Assembly (NCBI GenBank): GCA_030549495.1
Contig: JAUIRK010000673.1
Location: 124,001 to 188,000 of the forward strand
DNA: 64,000 bases
Direction: 5' to 3'
Source: Nectonema munidae
Lineage: Eukaryota > Nematomorpha > Nectonematoida > Nectonematidae
Below the pieces are notes generated by a model that was not told the origin of the DNA, made no database searches, and saw only the letters and a list, made by a program, of their open reading frames with translations. The position numbers and the translations under genes were made by a program. Below are positions 1-11,730 of the stretch, in pieces. Numbering within the stretch: position 1 is the first letter of the stretch; each line of letters starts with the position of its first letter.

Positions 1-350
1 GCGAAAATATTATGAAACTTTGTTCACGTCTTCATCCTTTAGACGTTTTGAAGGAAGTGGCTAAAATAGGAGGCGTTAGGTCTCGTGCCCAACCTCTTGA
101 CGTTTTGTAAGACAACACATGGACCCTTATCTTAAAACTAAGCCTGCATTTTTGAAACAAAAACTCAATCAAATTTGTGTATCTTTTTACAAATGATGGT
201 AGACGATTTGAGATTTTACAACAGAATATTTTCTAGTTTCTTATGAATTGAAGACTATTGTAAAACTTTGCCCCAACCCTGTTCTTAGCGATTAATACGA
301 AAGTGAAAAACATCCTCATGACTGTGGCGAATATAATTCACTCAAAGTGC

Positions 351-372
351 GGGATATATAAGCATATATATT
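351..372 (+). promoter_or_regulatory. Candidate TATA box of the secreted-protein gene
   Basis: A TATATAAG run at about 355-362 lies some 220 bases before the exon 1 ATG at 579. The spacing would allow a start site near 390 and a 5' leader of about 190 bases. TATA-like strings are common in DNA this AT-rich, so support comes only from its position upstream of a well-supported exon. Confidence 0.3.
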
Positions 373-578
373 TAAGAGTGTACTGTGAATTTGTGAGAAA
401 ATTAAGTGACTTCGGGTCCTCTCTAATTCAATAAATGTTAGGCGGTGTGACCTTCTTTTTAACTAAATAAACTGAGCTAGAAGTTACGCGTAAGTGGTGA
501 ACCAAGTTCATTGTAGACGAAGTCTTTTTCATTGCACTACTCTGCGCTAACTTTCATCAATTATTTTTCCCCATTCTG

Positions 579-739
579 ATGCAGCTCCAAGTTCTCGTAA
601 TCTTTTTTTCGCTCTTTCACTCGCAAGAACTCACCGAGCAATCTAACACATTCAATCTAATCCAATGCTTCACGCACAACAGAAAAGGACCTGGAGATTT
701 GACTTCATATGTTGTAAAAGATCCCATCAGAAAAAACTG
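579..739 (+). CDS. Exon 1 of an unrecognised secreted protein (signal peptide exon)
   Basis: The frame opens at ATG 579 with MQLQVLVIFFSLFHSQ, a typical short signal peptide with hydrophobic core LVIFFSLF and likely cleavage near HSQ. It then runs through a Cys at about residue 30 and ends with codons for DPIRKN plus the two bases TG. GTAAGC follows directly at 740-745, a good splice donor. The exon is 161 bases, so it ends in phase 2. The acceptor at 12641-12642 offers exactly one base to finish the codon, giving Cys, and opens straight into the long frame of exon 2. The combined protein would be about 569 residues. I see nothing that names a family. The exon is less AT-rich than the flanking DNA. 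Further small exons between the two cannot be excluded. Confidence 0.7.
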
Positions 740-1079
740 GTAAGCCTTTTTAGAGTAATTACCTTAACTATACACTTCGGTAGTGAGTAAGTTGTTTTTG
801 CGTGATAGGATTGAGTAGCAGTATGAATTAGTGGGCTGAATACTGTAACTATAACTTTCATCATTTTGATTTATCATTTTTACAGTGGTTGTAAGGATTT
901 GGTATAATTACGTATTTTAAAAAACAAAAAAATATTTTAACTATTGAAAAATTATTGCACGATAAATGATAATGTAAGATAAGAGAATAAAAGAGGGAAT
1001 ACAGACTTTCAAGTCAAACATAAAGTATAAAGATGCTCTGAAATGCCTATCAAAAATATTTTAAAACGATATGAGAGCT

Positions 1080-1102
1080 ACATAATAATAATAATAATAA
1101 TA
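1080..1102 (+). repeat. (ATA)n microsatellite
   Basis: About seven perfect ATA/AAT triplets lie in the intron. The short open frame that runs through them, a run of Ile codons, is an artefact of the microsatellite. Confidence 0.85.
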
Positions 1103-1140
1103 ATCCATTGTTTCAATATGCACACAATAAGTAAGCAATG

Positions 1141-1290
1141 TTTATCGCAGTGTCTCCTGTCTCCTTTTCTGTTTTCTCTTTCGCTTTCTCTGCTAAAACT
1201 CAATCACTCAAGCTCTCTTCTCTCACTCAAGCTCCTTTTTCTCGTTCAAGTTCTCCCATCTCATTCAGCCCTCTTCTCTCTCATTTGTAT
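1141..1290 (+). repeat. Pyrimidine-rich tract with degenerate tandem units
   Basis: About 150 bases are almost all C and T on the plus strand, with imperfect repeats of roughly 20-24 bases carrying CACTCAAGCTC / CGTTCAAGTTC / CATTCAGCCC. Such mirror-prone polypyrimidine DNA can form triplex structures. Here it lies about 400 bases into the large intron. No coding meaning is apparent. Confidence 0.5.
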
Positions 1291-1989
1291 TTAGAGTTAA
1301 ATTAAAATTAATTTCATTTTATCTCATTAGAAACTAGTTTTTGGCGGATTATAAGTTCAATATTTTCAGAACCTTTTTTAGTGATACCAAAGTTCAGCTA
1401 TTTAAATTAATCACAGAGATTTTTGGTAAAAATTTAGTTCCATCAATACACCAAATATTTTGCAAAAATGAAAATTTGTTTATTTTTAAATGAGAGAAAA
1501 ATAGATTTCAATCATTAAAATTTTATATCAATGAATTTGTCAGACTCACGTTAAAAAATTTTTTCAACGAAGGTCACTTAACCTTTATCAGTACGCTTGT
1601 TACATTTTGTAACATTTGAAAACTTTACTTTTTTCCAGTCAAGAAATTTTTTTTCAATAGGTATTTGGGAATTAATATTTTAACTAGCTATTCAGTTTAA
1701 AAGCAAAATTATTCTATTTGTTTAATATTTGAGCAGGGATATTTTTTATAATGTTCGATTGTTAAATTTTGTAAGTTACACTGTACATAATTAATTAAAT
1801 CATTTTTTTTACCAAAATTTGTTGATTATCATAATAAAAATATAATATCGAAACCATGTTCCAGTCGTTAAAAATGTACTTGGTCTATTTATGACAATTG
1901 TCAGAATTTTATTTGTAGACAGAGAAATAGTCAAAAAAAAACGCAATGATTTTCTTGTTCTCGTATACTATGATTTTTATGATTTTGTT

Positions 1990-2289
1990 AGTTTAAAAAC
2001 TTGAAAATATCAAATAAAGTGGCGATAACCTATTTCATTTTTTATGCCTCCTATTATTTTGAAATTATTCTGAGAACAGACAGTTTCATTTTAAAATAGT
2101 GAAAATTGCTTTATTAGTTTATTTTGTCTCCTTTCTCTCTTATGTTAACTATGTAGCAAAGTTTTCAATTGTGAGTAAAAGGTAAGGCTTAAAACTATGA
2201 ACTAATTGGTATCGATGGGAATCGAACCCAGACGCTTCCATGCTGAGTCTATCATCTCAACCAACCTGTCATGCCACCCATAGAGAATG
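1990..2289 (-). repeat. Composite interspersed repeat copy A, first part, with tRNA-like box B
   Basis: This stretch matches, in reverse, 57054-57395 (copy C) and matches 49145-49345 (copy B). On the minus strand it holds a tRNA-like segment, about 2277-2211, with a perfect box B GGTTCGATTCC at 2228-2218 and a loose box A. The acceptor stem does not pair, so it is a tRNA-derived repeat and not a tRNA gene. The copy is interrupted at 2290 by the hAT transposon and resumes at 6147. Confidence 0.65.
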
Positions 2290-3574
2290 CTGTAGTGCAG
2301 GGTTTCCCAACCTATTTGTTGCTGTGTACCACTTATGGACTTATTCTGTAGGTACGTACCACCTAACTTTAACGACTAGTTTTTGACCATAAAAGGACTA
2401 TACTGAAAGGTTAACAGACACAATAACATATGAATACAATACAAGTAAACGAATCCGCAATTAAAAAATATATAAAACTTAACTTAATTTATTTGCTCAT
2501 GTGCATAACCATAAACAAGCAAAATATTTAACTTATCGACCAATAAGTACTCACCCGTAAGTCAATGCGATGGCTGCAGTTCCTTTTCTTCTACTAGTTT
2601 TGCAAGCCGTGGATATATTATGCTCACACAACATCGGAAATTGTGTTCTGGGTCTACGAAACTGGAGGGTGTAGGATCAAAATGAATATTATTTTCGTGA
2701 TCTACGCAAAAAGTTGAACTAGAAAATGATCTTCCGGCTCCCTATTTTTTTCATTCTTAAACTTACTTAAAAATTGTTTCATTTAAATTTACTTTGAACA
2801 TTTTAATTCTCCTTTCTTTAAAATTCTTTCAAGGTAAAATGATAGAAAAAAACCTCACCATTTCTTTATAAAAATCAATATATCAAAAAATTGCATCTCT
2901 GTTTCTATGTAGCTCATCGATTTTTCATTCTATCAAATATATATTGAATATTCCAGAAGTTTGCATCTCTTCGTTTCTTTGCAAACCAGAATAAAGTAAT
3001 ATCTTAGTAATAATAAACTTAATAAAGTAATATCTAGTATATAGTTGATGTGATGCACAGCTTGAGAAATATTTTAATGAAATAAGTAAACTTAAAAGTC
3101 CCCGCATTTCATCAATCAATGGCTAGTGAAGACATATTTGATGCCAACAAAGAATTTAAACTTTTCGAAGCGACAGACTAACGAACACAAAAAATGAATA
3201 AACTTTTAGCTGCACTTCTTTCAATTAAACCTACATTTTCAGCTTCTGCGCTTTTTTTTATCCAAAATTCGCTCTCTGTTGGACTCCATTTTAAATGCGC
3301 AAGTTTTTCTAAAATATTACTTCAGAAATTGTTATCAATGAATAAAGTTTTTTTAATTAAAATTTCAGTTTTGTTTATTTCTTTTTGGGCGTTTATATAA
3401 ATAATTTTTTCCAAAAAGTCTATTTCTAAAAAATGCACTTTGTTTTCTTGTTTTTCGATTATATGGTTTTTCTACACGTTATTGTTTATATAGCAAACCT
3501 TTGATTATTATTATTATTACATATACGTAACCGACGAGAAATTTGTTGAAATTAGCAGGAATATCAATTACAAG

Positions 3575-3706
3575 TTCCCGTAATCCTTGACATAATTAAC
3601 AGGTAAAAAGTAATATTTCTCGGAACCTTCCGGGACTTCCCAGTTCTTACAGTTTTTTTGGTATCGGTACCGGTTCTTAATTTTCGTGCGAACCCTAGTA
3701 CCTACT
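3575..3706 (-). repeat. End of a second, non-autonomous hAT-like element inside the first
   Basis: On the minus strand from 3706 the sequence reads AGGGTTCGCACGAAAATTAA followed by GAACCGGTACCGATACC. This resembles the outer ends of BED-finger hATs, such as the one at 14584. The left boundary is unclear and no duplication was found. It is therefore only a partial call nested in the 2298-6138 element. Confidence 0.35.
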
Positions 3707-3935
3707 ATGTCAACAGAATGTGTGTGCAGGGTAATTACAAAATTTTTTTTTAATGAAACTACTTTCAAAGAAGGAACTTTTATCCACATTTGACAAATAT
3801 AAGATTCATTTTTGCTTTCGTGAAAAAAAATTCCCCCTTTTTTTAAAATAAATTTTAGAAAAGAGAAAATTTCCCCCATTTTAAAGAATTCAATTTATAT
3901 TAGTCTTTTTAACTTTATTTATAAGAAATAAAAAG

Positions 3936-5533
3936 CTAAATAAATAACACAAAAGAAAAAATTAAAAATTGTTTTTTTGCTAGAAACTTAAAATTTATAA
4001 ATTTATGATTTTTCGAAGCTCCATGCAATTCTTCCATAATTTTAATGGCCCGCTCTGCATTTTGATTTGACCTCGGGATATCAATTTTCGACTTCTCAAG
4101 ATTCCAATGCCTTTTTAAACAATTGATTGCTTTTTTGCATTCTATATTAATTTGTAAAAACAAACTACTAAAAGTGTTTTCTTTGTAGTGTTGATTTGCA
4201 AACCACCCTCGGCCCACTCATAACAAATAAGACCACACGCTGTTTCAAACATCTTGCGCTTTTCCTCCAGAAGAAAAAAAGCCATAACGACGTACGTTGC
4301 TCGTGAGTTCCACCGGGTTTGATTTACGTTTGGAAGTTTTTTCCAGTGTATTTTAGGCCAACTTAAAGTTTTTTTGTAGTGACGATAAGCCTGGCAAAGT
4401 TCATACAAAAACTTAAAATCGTCCCGCCATCCTGGATTTTCACCTGTCTCTTCGACATTTTCTTTTTCCGTGTTTTGATATTTGTATTTCAAATATTCAT
4501 AATCTTTAGTTAATTTTTCAATAAAAAGAAGGCAAAATTGTGATTTACTTGTATTTTCTGGAAAGAAAAAGTTTATTACATGTTTGAGTAGCAAATCAAG
4601 AATGTGGTGCTGACAGCCAATGTACTGTGGCTTCTCAAACCCTTTGTGCACTATGCAATCTTGAATTCGTTTAACAATGCCATTTAAACGACCTGTGTTT
4701 ACAGCAGTTGTGTCGCAAATTATCATGCTAATATTTTTCCAGGCATCAAATTCATCAATCAACTTATGAAGTTCATGATGTATAGCTTTTGCTGTGCCGT
4801 CAAGACATTTCAAAACACCAAGTTTAATTTCTGTCACAACGTTTTTGAGTAAAACAATTTGATATTCCTCGCCAGCTAGCTTTTTACCATCAAGGTGAAG
4901 ACAAAAATGTTCATCATTTTGTAATTTTTTAAATATTTTTATCTTTGCTTCTCTTCCACTTTGAATAACTTTTTTCCAAATACCTGACTGGCTAGGAACA
5001 TCAACATTATATCCCTGCTCAGAAATTGTTTCAAGAACTTTTCGTGCTTTGTGTGTTGAAATGTTGTTTTTAATGACAAGTAAGCTTGCTGTCTCATTTT
5101 TGCTCTTTTATAAACTAAATTTTTTTCCAGAAAAAGATGATGAAGGAGAAAAAAGTTCATAAGCAGATGATTCAGAACTGGACTTATCGTCATAAGGTGG
5201 ATGATAGTCTTCAGCTTGAATACTAATGCGTTTTCTTGGATGTATTGTTTTTAAAGGAGCCTCTTTTACAGTAGAATATCCAATTTTACCACCACTTTCG
5301 ATTTGCTTGATGTAAAACTCCTTATCTTCTGTGCATTTCCACTCGCCTTTAGGATTTGTGATATCAAATAATTTAGAAAGTGTGGAAATGAATTTAATAG
5401 ATGGGTTTTTCTTGTTTTTATCGCGGAGATTTATTAATTGATTTAGTTTTTTTCTTATGAGTGCGCTAGAAAAATGAGGAAAATTCAATACTTCTTTCCA
5501 AAGCAGTTCAATATCTGTAATCATAATATTCAC
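3936..5533 (-). pseudogene. hAT-family transposase, broken into frames
   Basis: Three minus-strand frames read in the order expected of one transposase. Frame 5533-5108 holds ELLWKEVLNFPHFSSALIRKK and a Ser/acidic stretch. Frame 4837-4142 holds the catalytic-core blocks: MIICDTTAVNTGR with the second-strand Asp, IGCQHHILDLLLKH, and NQTRWNSRATYV near its end. Frame 4217-3936 holds the conserved tail IDIPRSNQNAERAI. I recognise these blocks from a multi-copy invertebrate hAT-like family (CDTTAVNTGR / GCQHHILD / IPRSNQxAERA). Upstream at about 5650-5560 a related frame (IPTNRQVLDNFLFLSN) extends the protein towards 5735. At least two frame changes separate the pieces, so it is probably non-functional unless an intron is involved. 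Confidence 0.8.
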
Positions 5534-6146
5534 TCTATCTAGACGTAGCTTTGTACAATTAGATAAAAAAAGAAAATTATCAAGAACTTGACGATTTGTT
5601 GGAATTCGGGAGAAATGTGAAATTTTTTCAATAAAAGGAATTTTTTGATCTCTTATTTTACATAGACTTGATAAGTTTCTTTTCCATGTATTCCTGTTTT
5701 TTTTCTACACTTTTATAGGAATTTTTAGACGCCATTTTTATAAATCAGAACCAAAAAAAATTATAAACTAGAAATATAAAATATATAGTGTTTTATTATA
5801 AGAATTAACAAATTTTTAAAGCATGTATTTTTAAATTTAAAAATAGGGGGAGGTTTTTTTTATTTTTTTTAAAATCAACAATAATAATGTAATCTATACC
5901 ACTATTAAAAAGGGTTTGTGTTTTTTATTTTAAAATTTTTAATTTAGTAATCACCCTGTGCGTGCATGTTACATTATACGCATATGCACATATTTACATG
6001 TATTACAGTTGAGGAAATAAGGGAAAATGAACTTTAGCCAAATTCACATTACACTGCATTTCTCTGTGTGGGAATTTCTGTGAAAACAAGTACTTTTTTG
6101 AATTTTTGAAAAACATCTCACAGGCTTGGGAACCCCTGCTGTAGTG

Positions 6147-7110
6147 CATACGTCAAATTCGTTTTCAAAAAACTTTATGCTGTAAAATTTTTTTAGTTTT
6201 TGTTGAAGCTCTATAAATTTTTCTGATAGACTTTTTTTCCTTAAAACTTGTTATAAAATGCAAATCATTGCAAAAGGTTAAAAGTTGTTATTTTACTTTT
6301 TGTAGATCTTAAATCAGATCGTCTAAGTAATAGTATCTGAATTTATCTTTTGACTATTTTCTGTTTGTATCATTTAACTATTTTATTTTGCTTCATAAAA
6401 ATCTATTATTACATTTTAATATTTTTTAAATTTGTATTTGAAAATTCTTTGTTTTTGGAGGCTGACTCGGGCAAAAATATAGTTTGATACTTTGTGTTTG
6501 CTTGCACCAATTTAACTTTTAAACTATTTTTTGAATGATGCTGATAAAAATGAAGTAATGCAATCTTAATTTATTGTTTGATTTTTGTTTGCACAATTTT
6601 ATCTCTACTTTATACCTTTTTTGAGAGTCTAACTAACTTACACTTATTCGTATATACCAAAAAGAATGAAAAAATTCTAATCCACAGTTTTCTAACTTTA
6701 GTGGTTATACATTTTTGATAGAAATTACCTCGAAAAGTTATGTAATTTGGATGTGTTTTTTTTATTTATTTTTCTCTATAAAATAATTTCATTTTTTAGG
6801 AAGAAGAAATGGGGAACAACTGAAAATTAGTGAATGATTTTTTTCATTCAATAAAATTTTCAATTTTTTTTTATTGTTAATTGATATCTTTACCCTTTTT
6901 CTAAACATAATTTGGAGATGGTGCACATTATTTGAATGGAGAAAGTTTTGTTATGCATGTTTCTATTTACAAGTCCTCATTCATTGTGACTTTAAGCTTA
7001 ATAGGCGGGGGTTAAAGTTTACATTAAGCTTAATTAAGAATGTAATAGAATAGACAAGAGAGGAGTAGGAATTCTGAAAAATATGTTGTCCTTTTTGGAA
7101 AACCTTTGAA
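6147..7110 (-). repeat. Composite interspersed repeat copy A, second part
   Basis: This is the continuation of copy A beyond the hAT. It matches 50951-51440 (copy B) and, inverted, 56800-57030 (copy C). Shared landmarks include ACTTTAAGCTTAATAGG.CGG, GAGATGGTGC(A/G)CAT and TTTGCACAATTTTATCT. It ends near 7110, where copy B continues into its CAGGGGCGCACATCC end. Copy A therefore seems to lack that end. Confidence 0.65.
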
Positions 7111-7609
7111 AATTTATATATCAGTCATTACGACCCTTTTCTCTTATGAGAAATAAGTTTGGAAAAATGATGACGTGTAGTTTATTGCTGCTATAAGCGT
7201 TGTTAGGGATGTAGCTTGAAATGGGGTGGTTTGTGTATGTGTGTGTGTGTTTTCTTTTGTTATTCATTCAAATAATGTTTTTGACCATTTATCAAAATAT
7301 AAATTATTTACTAACTTTTGTACCAATGTTGCCAAACGGGAATATGTCAAAAAATCATCAGGGAAATTTTTTTTTTAATTTTTTTCCCAATTTTTCGTTT
7401 TTTTTATTTACATATTTTATAAAGTATAAACAAAGCAGAAAAGCTTAAATGATTTAAAAAATGTTTAAGTCAATAGAGTCTATTTTTTTCTTAAAAAGCC
7501 CATTTTTTCTATAAAGTCAATTTTTTTGTATAAAGTTTCTATTTTTTTAAAATTAAATTAAATTTTTATAATTCAACTGTTACAGTTTTAATTGCAATGC
7601 TGTTTAGTA

Positions 7610-8090
7610 TTTAAAAATGCGAAATATTGCTAAAGATAAATCAACAAAAATTAATTTATCAATTAAAAACTATCCTAATGAATTAACCTTCCCTTATTCT
7701 AAAGATTTGCTATGTAAATTTGGTAGAGTTGTTGTTAGGCAAGATAAAACGTTTTTTATTAAATCATAGAAAAGGAAAAAAGCACCATTTGGTATTCCAT
7801 GTTCATCAACACCAAATATCAAAACCTATTTAGAACCGGAAGATAAAACTTTTTCAATAAATCTAATTAGATGCTTCTTGGAGTCTTTATATAAGCTCTC
7901 ACACGCCCCGATTTTCTGTATTGGGATACACAATTCCTTCAATTTCTACAAAGTAGGAAAATTGTTTTTGAACTTTCTCAGGATTTACTTGAGTATTAAG
8001 ATGCGCTACCCGTTGAAACATTTCAAAGAGAATGAGAAACTTATCCTTACCCTCTACATCGGCGTTAACAGCTAGAAGAAGAACATTTAA
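7610..8090 (+). pseudogene. Zinc-finger N-terminal fragment of a hAT-like transposon protein
   Basis: Translation gives a degenerate CGGBP1/BED-like finger, LLCKFGRVVVRQDKTFFIKS, in which one of the expected paired Cys is Gly and the His region is broken by a stop. A segment SINLIRCFLESLYKLSHAPIF follows, like the FxxDLxxxFxxAxIPLxKL block that comes after the finger in such proteins. The open frame 7878-8075 covers the second part only. No terminal repeats were seen around it. It is a weak, old fragment in the intron. The 500 bases before it (7110-7610) are AT-rich with nothing recognised. Confidence 0.35.
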
Positions 8091-8619
8091 AAAGTATCTA
8101 CTTAAAAGTTGTGAAAAATTAATAAATTTTGCTTTGTTAACATTTTCTATTTAAAGTACTCTTTTATTTCATCTAATACTATAACAAATATTTCGACAAA
8201 TTTTTAAAGTAATATTTCGCAAACAAAAATAATAATTGTCAATTTGACCGATTTATCTTTTGAGGAATAATCTTTATATATGTCATTCTAGTGTTAAGCT
8301 CTTTTAAAAACTAAATTTCATCTTCTAATCTAGAGTTGTATACTTTGGATATATCTTATGCCAAAATGATTTCTATCGATAGGAAAATATAATGCCAAAA
8401 TAATTTCTATATAATTTATATCATTTTTGTAATTATATTTTCACTTGAAAAAAATAACAATTTATAGATTTTCAAGAATGAAAAATGTTATGAATAAAAG
8501 AATATTTAACCCTATTAGTGACGGCCTATTTTCATTTCCTCAGTTACGGATTTCCTCGGTTTTTCTTGAATGATTGCAAATTTTTACAAAATTTTGCGTG
8601 AAACTAAATGATTGATTGC

Positions 8620-10200
8620 GAATCAGATCGTGACATTTATTTTTTATAAAAATCAGTCAAACTTGTCAAAAATTATATATACCCATTTTCAAGTGTGCTG
8701 AACACGATGGTCACGTTAATTTTTTTTAAAATCAACCAAACCTGTCAAAAAAATGATTGATATATGACAGTTCAACTAAAAAAGAAACTTTTAGTTTAAA
8801 TGGTTATACAAAGTTTTTTACACATGTATACCCATTTTCAAGTGTGCTGAACACGATGGTCACATTAATTTTTTTTTAAAAATCAATCAAACCTGTCAAA
8901 AAATTGATTGATATATTACAGCTCAACTAATAAAAGAAACTTTTAGTTTAAATGGTTATACAAAGTTTTTTACACATATATACCCATTTTCAAGTGTGCT
9001 GAACACGAGGTAGCATTTATTTTTTTTTAAAAATTAACCAAACCTGTCAAAAAAATGATTGATATATGACAGTTCAACTAAAAAAGAAACTTTTAGTTTA
9101 AATGGGTATACAAAGTTTTTTACACATATACCCATTTTCAAGTGTGCTGAACACGATGGTCGCGTTTATTTTTTTAAAAATTATACAAAGTTTTTTTACA
9201 CATACCCATTTTCATGTGTGCTGAACACGATGGTCACATTTATTTCTTTTAAAAATCAACCAAACCTGTCAAAAAATTGATTGATATATTACAGCTCAAC
9301 TAATAAAAGAAACTTTTAGTTTAAATGGATATACAAAGTTTTTTACACATATATACCCATTTTCAAGTGTGCTGAACACGAGGTAGCATTTATTTTTTTT
9401 TCTAAAAACCAAACCTGTCAAAAAATTGATTGATATATGACAACTCAACTAAAAAACGAAACTTTTAGTTTAAATGCTTATACAAAGTTTTTTTACACAT
9501 AACCCATTTCCATCGTGTGCTGAACACGATGGTCACATTAATTTTTTTTTAAAAATCAATCAAACCTGTCAAAAAATTGATTGATATATGACAGCTCAAC
9601 TAATAAAAAACTTTTAGTTATGGTTATACAAAGTTTTTTTACACATATATACCCATTTTCAAGTGTGCTGAACACGAGGTAGCATTTATTTTTTTTTCTA
9701 AAAACCAAACCTGTCAAAAAATTGATTGATATATGACAACTCAACTAAAAAACGAAACTTTTAGTTTAAATGCTTATACAAAGTTTTTTTACACATATAT
9801 ACCCATTTCCATCGTGTGCTGAACACGATGGTCACATTAATTTTTTTTAAAAATCAATCAAACCTGTCAAAAAATTGATTGATATATGACAGCTCAACTA
9901 ATAAAAGAAACTTTTAGTTATGGTTATACAAAGTTTTTTTACACATATATACCCATTTTCAAGTGTGCTGAACACGATGATCGCGTTTATTTTTTTTAAA
10001 AATCAACCAAACATGTCAAAAAATTGATTGATATATGACAGCTCAACTAAAAAAAGAAACTTTTAGTTTAAATGGTTATACAAAATTTTCTATTTACATA
10101 CACCGGTTTTCATGTATGCTGAATACGATGTGTTTATTTTTTTTAAAAAATCAATCAAACTTGTCAAAAATTGATTAACATATGACAGCCCAACTGAAAA
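8620..10200 (+). repeat. Satellite array, about 11 monomers of ~150 bp
   Basis: The block ACCCATTTTCAAGTGTGCTG (with variants) starts at 8681, 8830, 8982, 9130, 9204, 9355, 9502, 9651, 9801, 9951 and, degenerate, about 10102. The spacing is 147-152 bases, except one 74-base truncated unit at 9130. Each monomer contains two short perfect inverted repeats: ATCAATCAA/TTGATTGAT, and AACTAAAA/TTTTAGTT around AAGAAAC. In some units CCATCGTG/CACGATGG forms a third. The pair of monomers 9355-9650 is almost exactly repeated at 9651-9950, a two-monomer higher-order duplication. Flanking monomers are more diverged, as expected of an array evolving by unequal exchange. Confidence 0.92.
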
Positions 10201-11170
10201 AATTAACTCTTTATTTAAGTAGTTATAAAAAGTTTTTTTTTTAACATTTTTGATTAATTAGTGACTTTTTTCAAATCGTGGTATGTTTGTGGTCAGATAT
10301 TTTGAACGATTTATTTTCATGCTATTTCCAAAGACTATATTCAAATTTTTAGTTTTACAAATGAATTTATTTCTCTTTGAAGTTTAGATTTTATTTGGAA
10401 TCTATAATAAAACAAATTTTTTCAGTATCAAAATTTCCAATGAGACACGAATATCAATTTTGATACTCATTATTATACTATAAAATTGATTCATATATTT
10501 ATGTTCAAAATTTTTTTTTTCATTTTTAGACAATAGAATGAAAATTAGGCTGTGAATTATATTTCAAATGAAGTTTGCATGATTACATCATGTTTTTAAA
10601 TATTATATATAATTTTTTCGAATTTTTTCAAACTTTGAATATTCCATTTATATATGCATAGAGAAATGCAAAATTTGATAAGTTTCTATTATCCTTGACA
10701 GTTTTTAATACTGCCAGCAATTATTAAATAAAATATCAAATTTTATGCAGAAAACTCATGTTGAGGTCAAAATGTTTTTTATTTTAGGAAAACGATACGA
10801 CAACCAAATGATTAGATATAAAAAACGATCATATTTTAATATATTGTTTGATTATACGTATAAAACTTTCTCAAAATGGTCAAACACGAAACTTATTTAA
10901 ATTGACCGATTCAACTTGTTTCGAGATATTGTAGAGTGAATCGTATAAACGAACTGTCTTTCTCCTTCAAATAAAATGATGCGCATCAAAATATGCCTCT
11001 ACAGAGTCCTTGTTTTGTATTTAATTAATTTCATTAAAAAAATCACCTCATTGAATTGCGTATAAAATCCCGTTTTTAGTTCTAAATCATTTTCAGTTAT
11101 AATTTCTTTTTATGCAATTTTGTTTTGCCTACTTATATATATAGCTACGTATAACTATTTAATCATGAAG

Positions 11171-11290
11171 TCTTTTATTTCAGTTGAAGCGTCATATGTC
11201 AATCATTTTTTGACAGGTATGATTAATTTTTATAAAAAATAAACATCACTGTTGGATTCAGCCTACTTGAAAATGCGTACATATGTTTAA
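11171..11290 (-). repeat. Inverted, diverged satellite unit
   Basis: Read on the minus strand this matches a monomer of the array at 8620-10200. It has the ACTTGAAAATGCGTA block (inverse of the monomer start), TGATTAATTTTTATAAAAAA, and TGTCAATCATTTTTTGACAG. It lies about 1 kb beyond the array inside the same TTAA element, giving the element an inverted layout. Confidence 0.6.
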
Positions 11291-11294
11291 AACA

Positions 11295-11730
11295 CCTGAT
11301 TTGCAAATTTGATTCACGCTTACAAGTATTTTCAAATTATAAATCCAAAAACAATCTATAATTGGAATTGTCATTGTTGATTTGTTATAAAAAGATATGA
11401 AAATGCGTTTATTTCATGTAAAATTTGAATCAGTGTTCTCGAAGACAGATTTTAGAAATAAACCGCAAATTTGTTTCACATTGATTAGAATTTTCAAATT
11501 CTAAATGCAAAAAGAAATTATTTAGTTAATTTGTTATAATAATGTGTATATTCCATGTAAAATTTGAAAGAATGCTTTCAGAGACAGATTTTAGAAGTAA
11601 ACCGCAGGTTTGTTACACACTTATGGGTATTTTCAATTTCTAAATTCCAAAAATAAATCCAAAAAGGAAATGAGCATCCCCGATTTGATATAAAAAGATA
11701 TATTTCATGTAAAATTTGAAGGTATATTTT
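11295..11730 (+). repeat. Second tandem repeat, about 140-150 bp units
   Basis: TGTAAAATTTGAA recurs at about 11417, 11555 and 11708. Each time it is followed, where complete, by CAGATTTTAGAA(A/G)TAAACCGCA and preceded by a TTGTTATAA block. The unit is close in length to the satellite monomer but unrelated in sequence as far as I can see. Confidence 0.6.

Larger units (their letters stand above)
2298..6138 (-). mobile_element. hAT transposon, 3.84 kb, with intact ends and 8-bp target duplication
   Basis: The left end reads CAGGGTTTCCCAACCT and the inverted right end CAGGGGTTCCCAAGCCT, a hAT-style terminal inverted repeat. Exact 8-bp duplications CTGTAGTG flank it at 2290-2297 and 6139-6146. 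It carries a broken minus-strand transposase (3936-5533, perhaps starting near 5735). About 1.3 kb on its left side (2360-3560) is AT-rich with no coding sense that I see. The host repeat (copy A) continues on both sides, so the boundaries are certain. The exact duplication suggests a fairly recent insertion compared with the repeat it struck. Confidence 0.92.

Noticed and set aside
1043-1294. 83-codon open frame with Ile-run and Ser/Leu-rich end
   Set aside because: It is produced by the (ATA)n microsatellite and the pyrimidine-rich tract, with no splice or coding context.
2211-2277. tRNA gene on the minus strand
   Set aside because: Box B is perfect, but the acceptor and anticodon stems do not pair and the sequence recurs in degenerate form in two other repeat copies, so it is a tRNA-derived repeat.
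3568-3879. 103-codon minus-strand frame
   Set aside because: It overlaps a hAT-like terminal repeat and AT-rich filler inside the first hAT; it has no recognisable motif.
9059-9744. Open frames inside the satellite (9059-9280 plus, 9556-9744 minus)
   Set aside because: They are repeats of the same monomer read through, with no coding character.
8620-10200. CRISPR-like array
   Set aside because: Units are full-length ~150-bp tandem monomers without unique spacers, in a eukaryotic intron.
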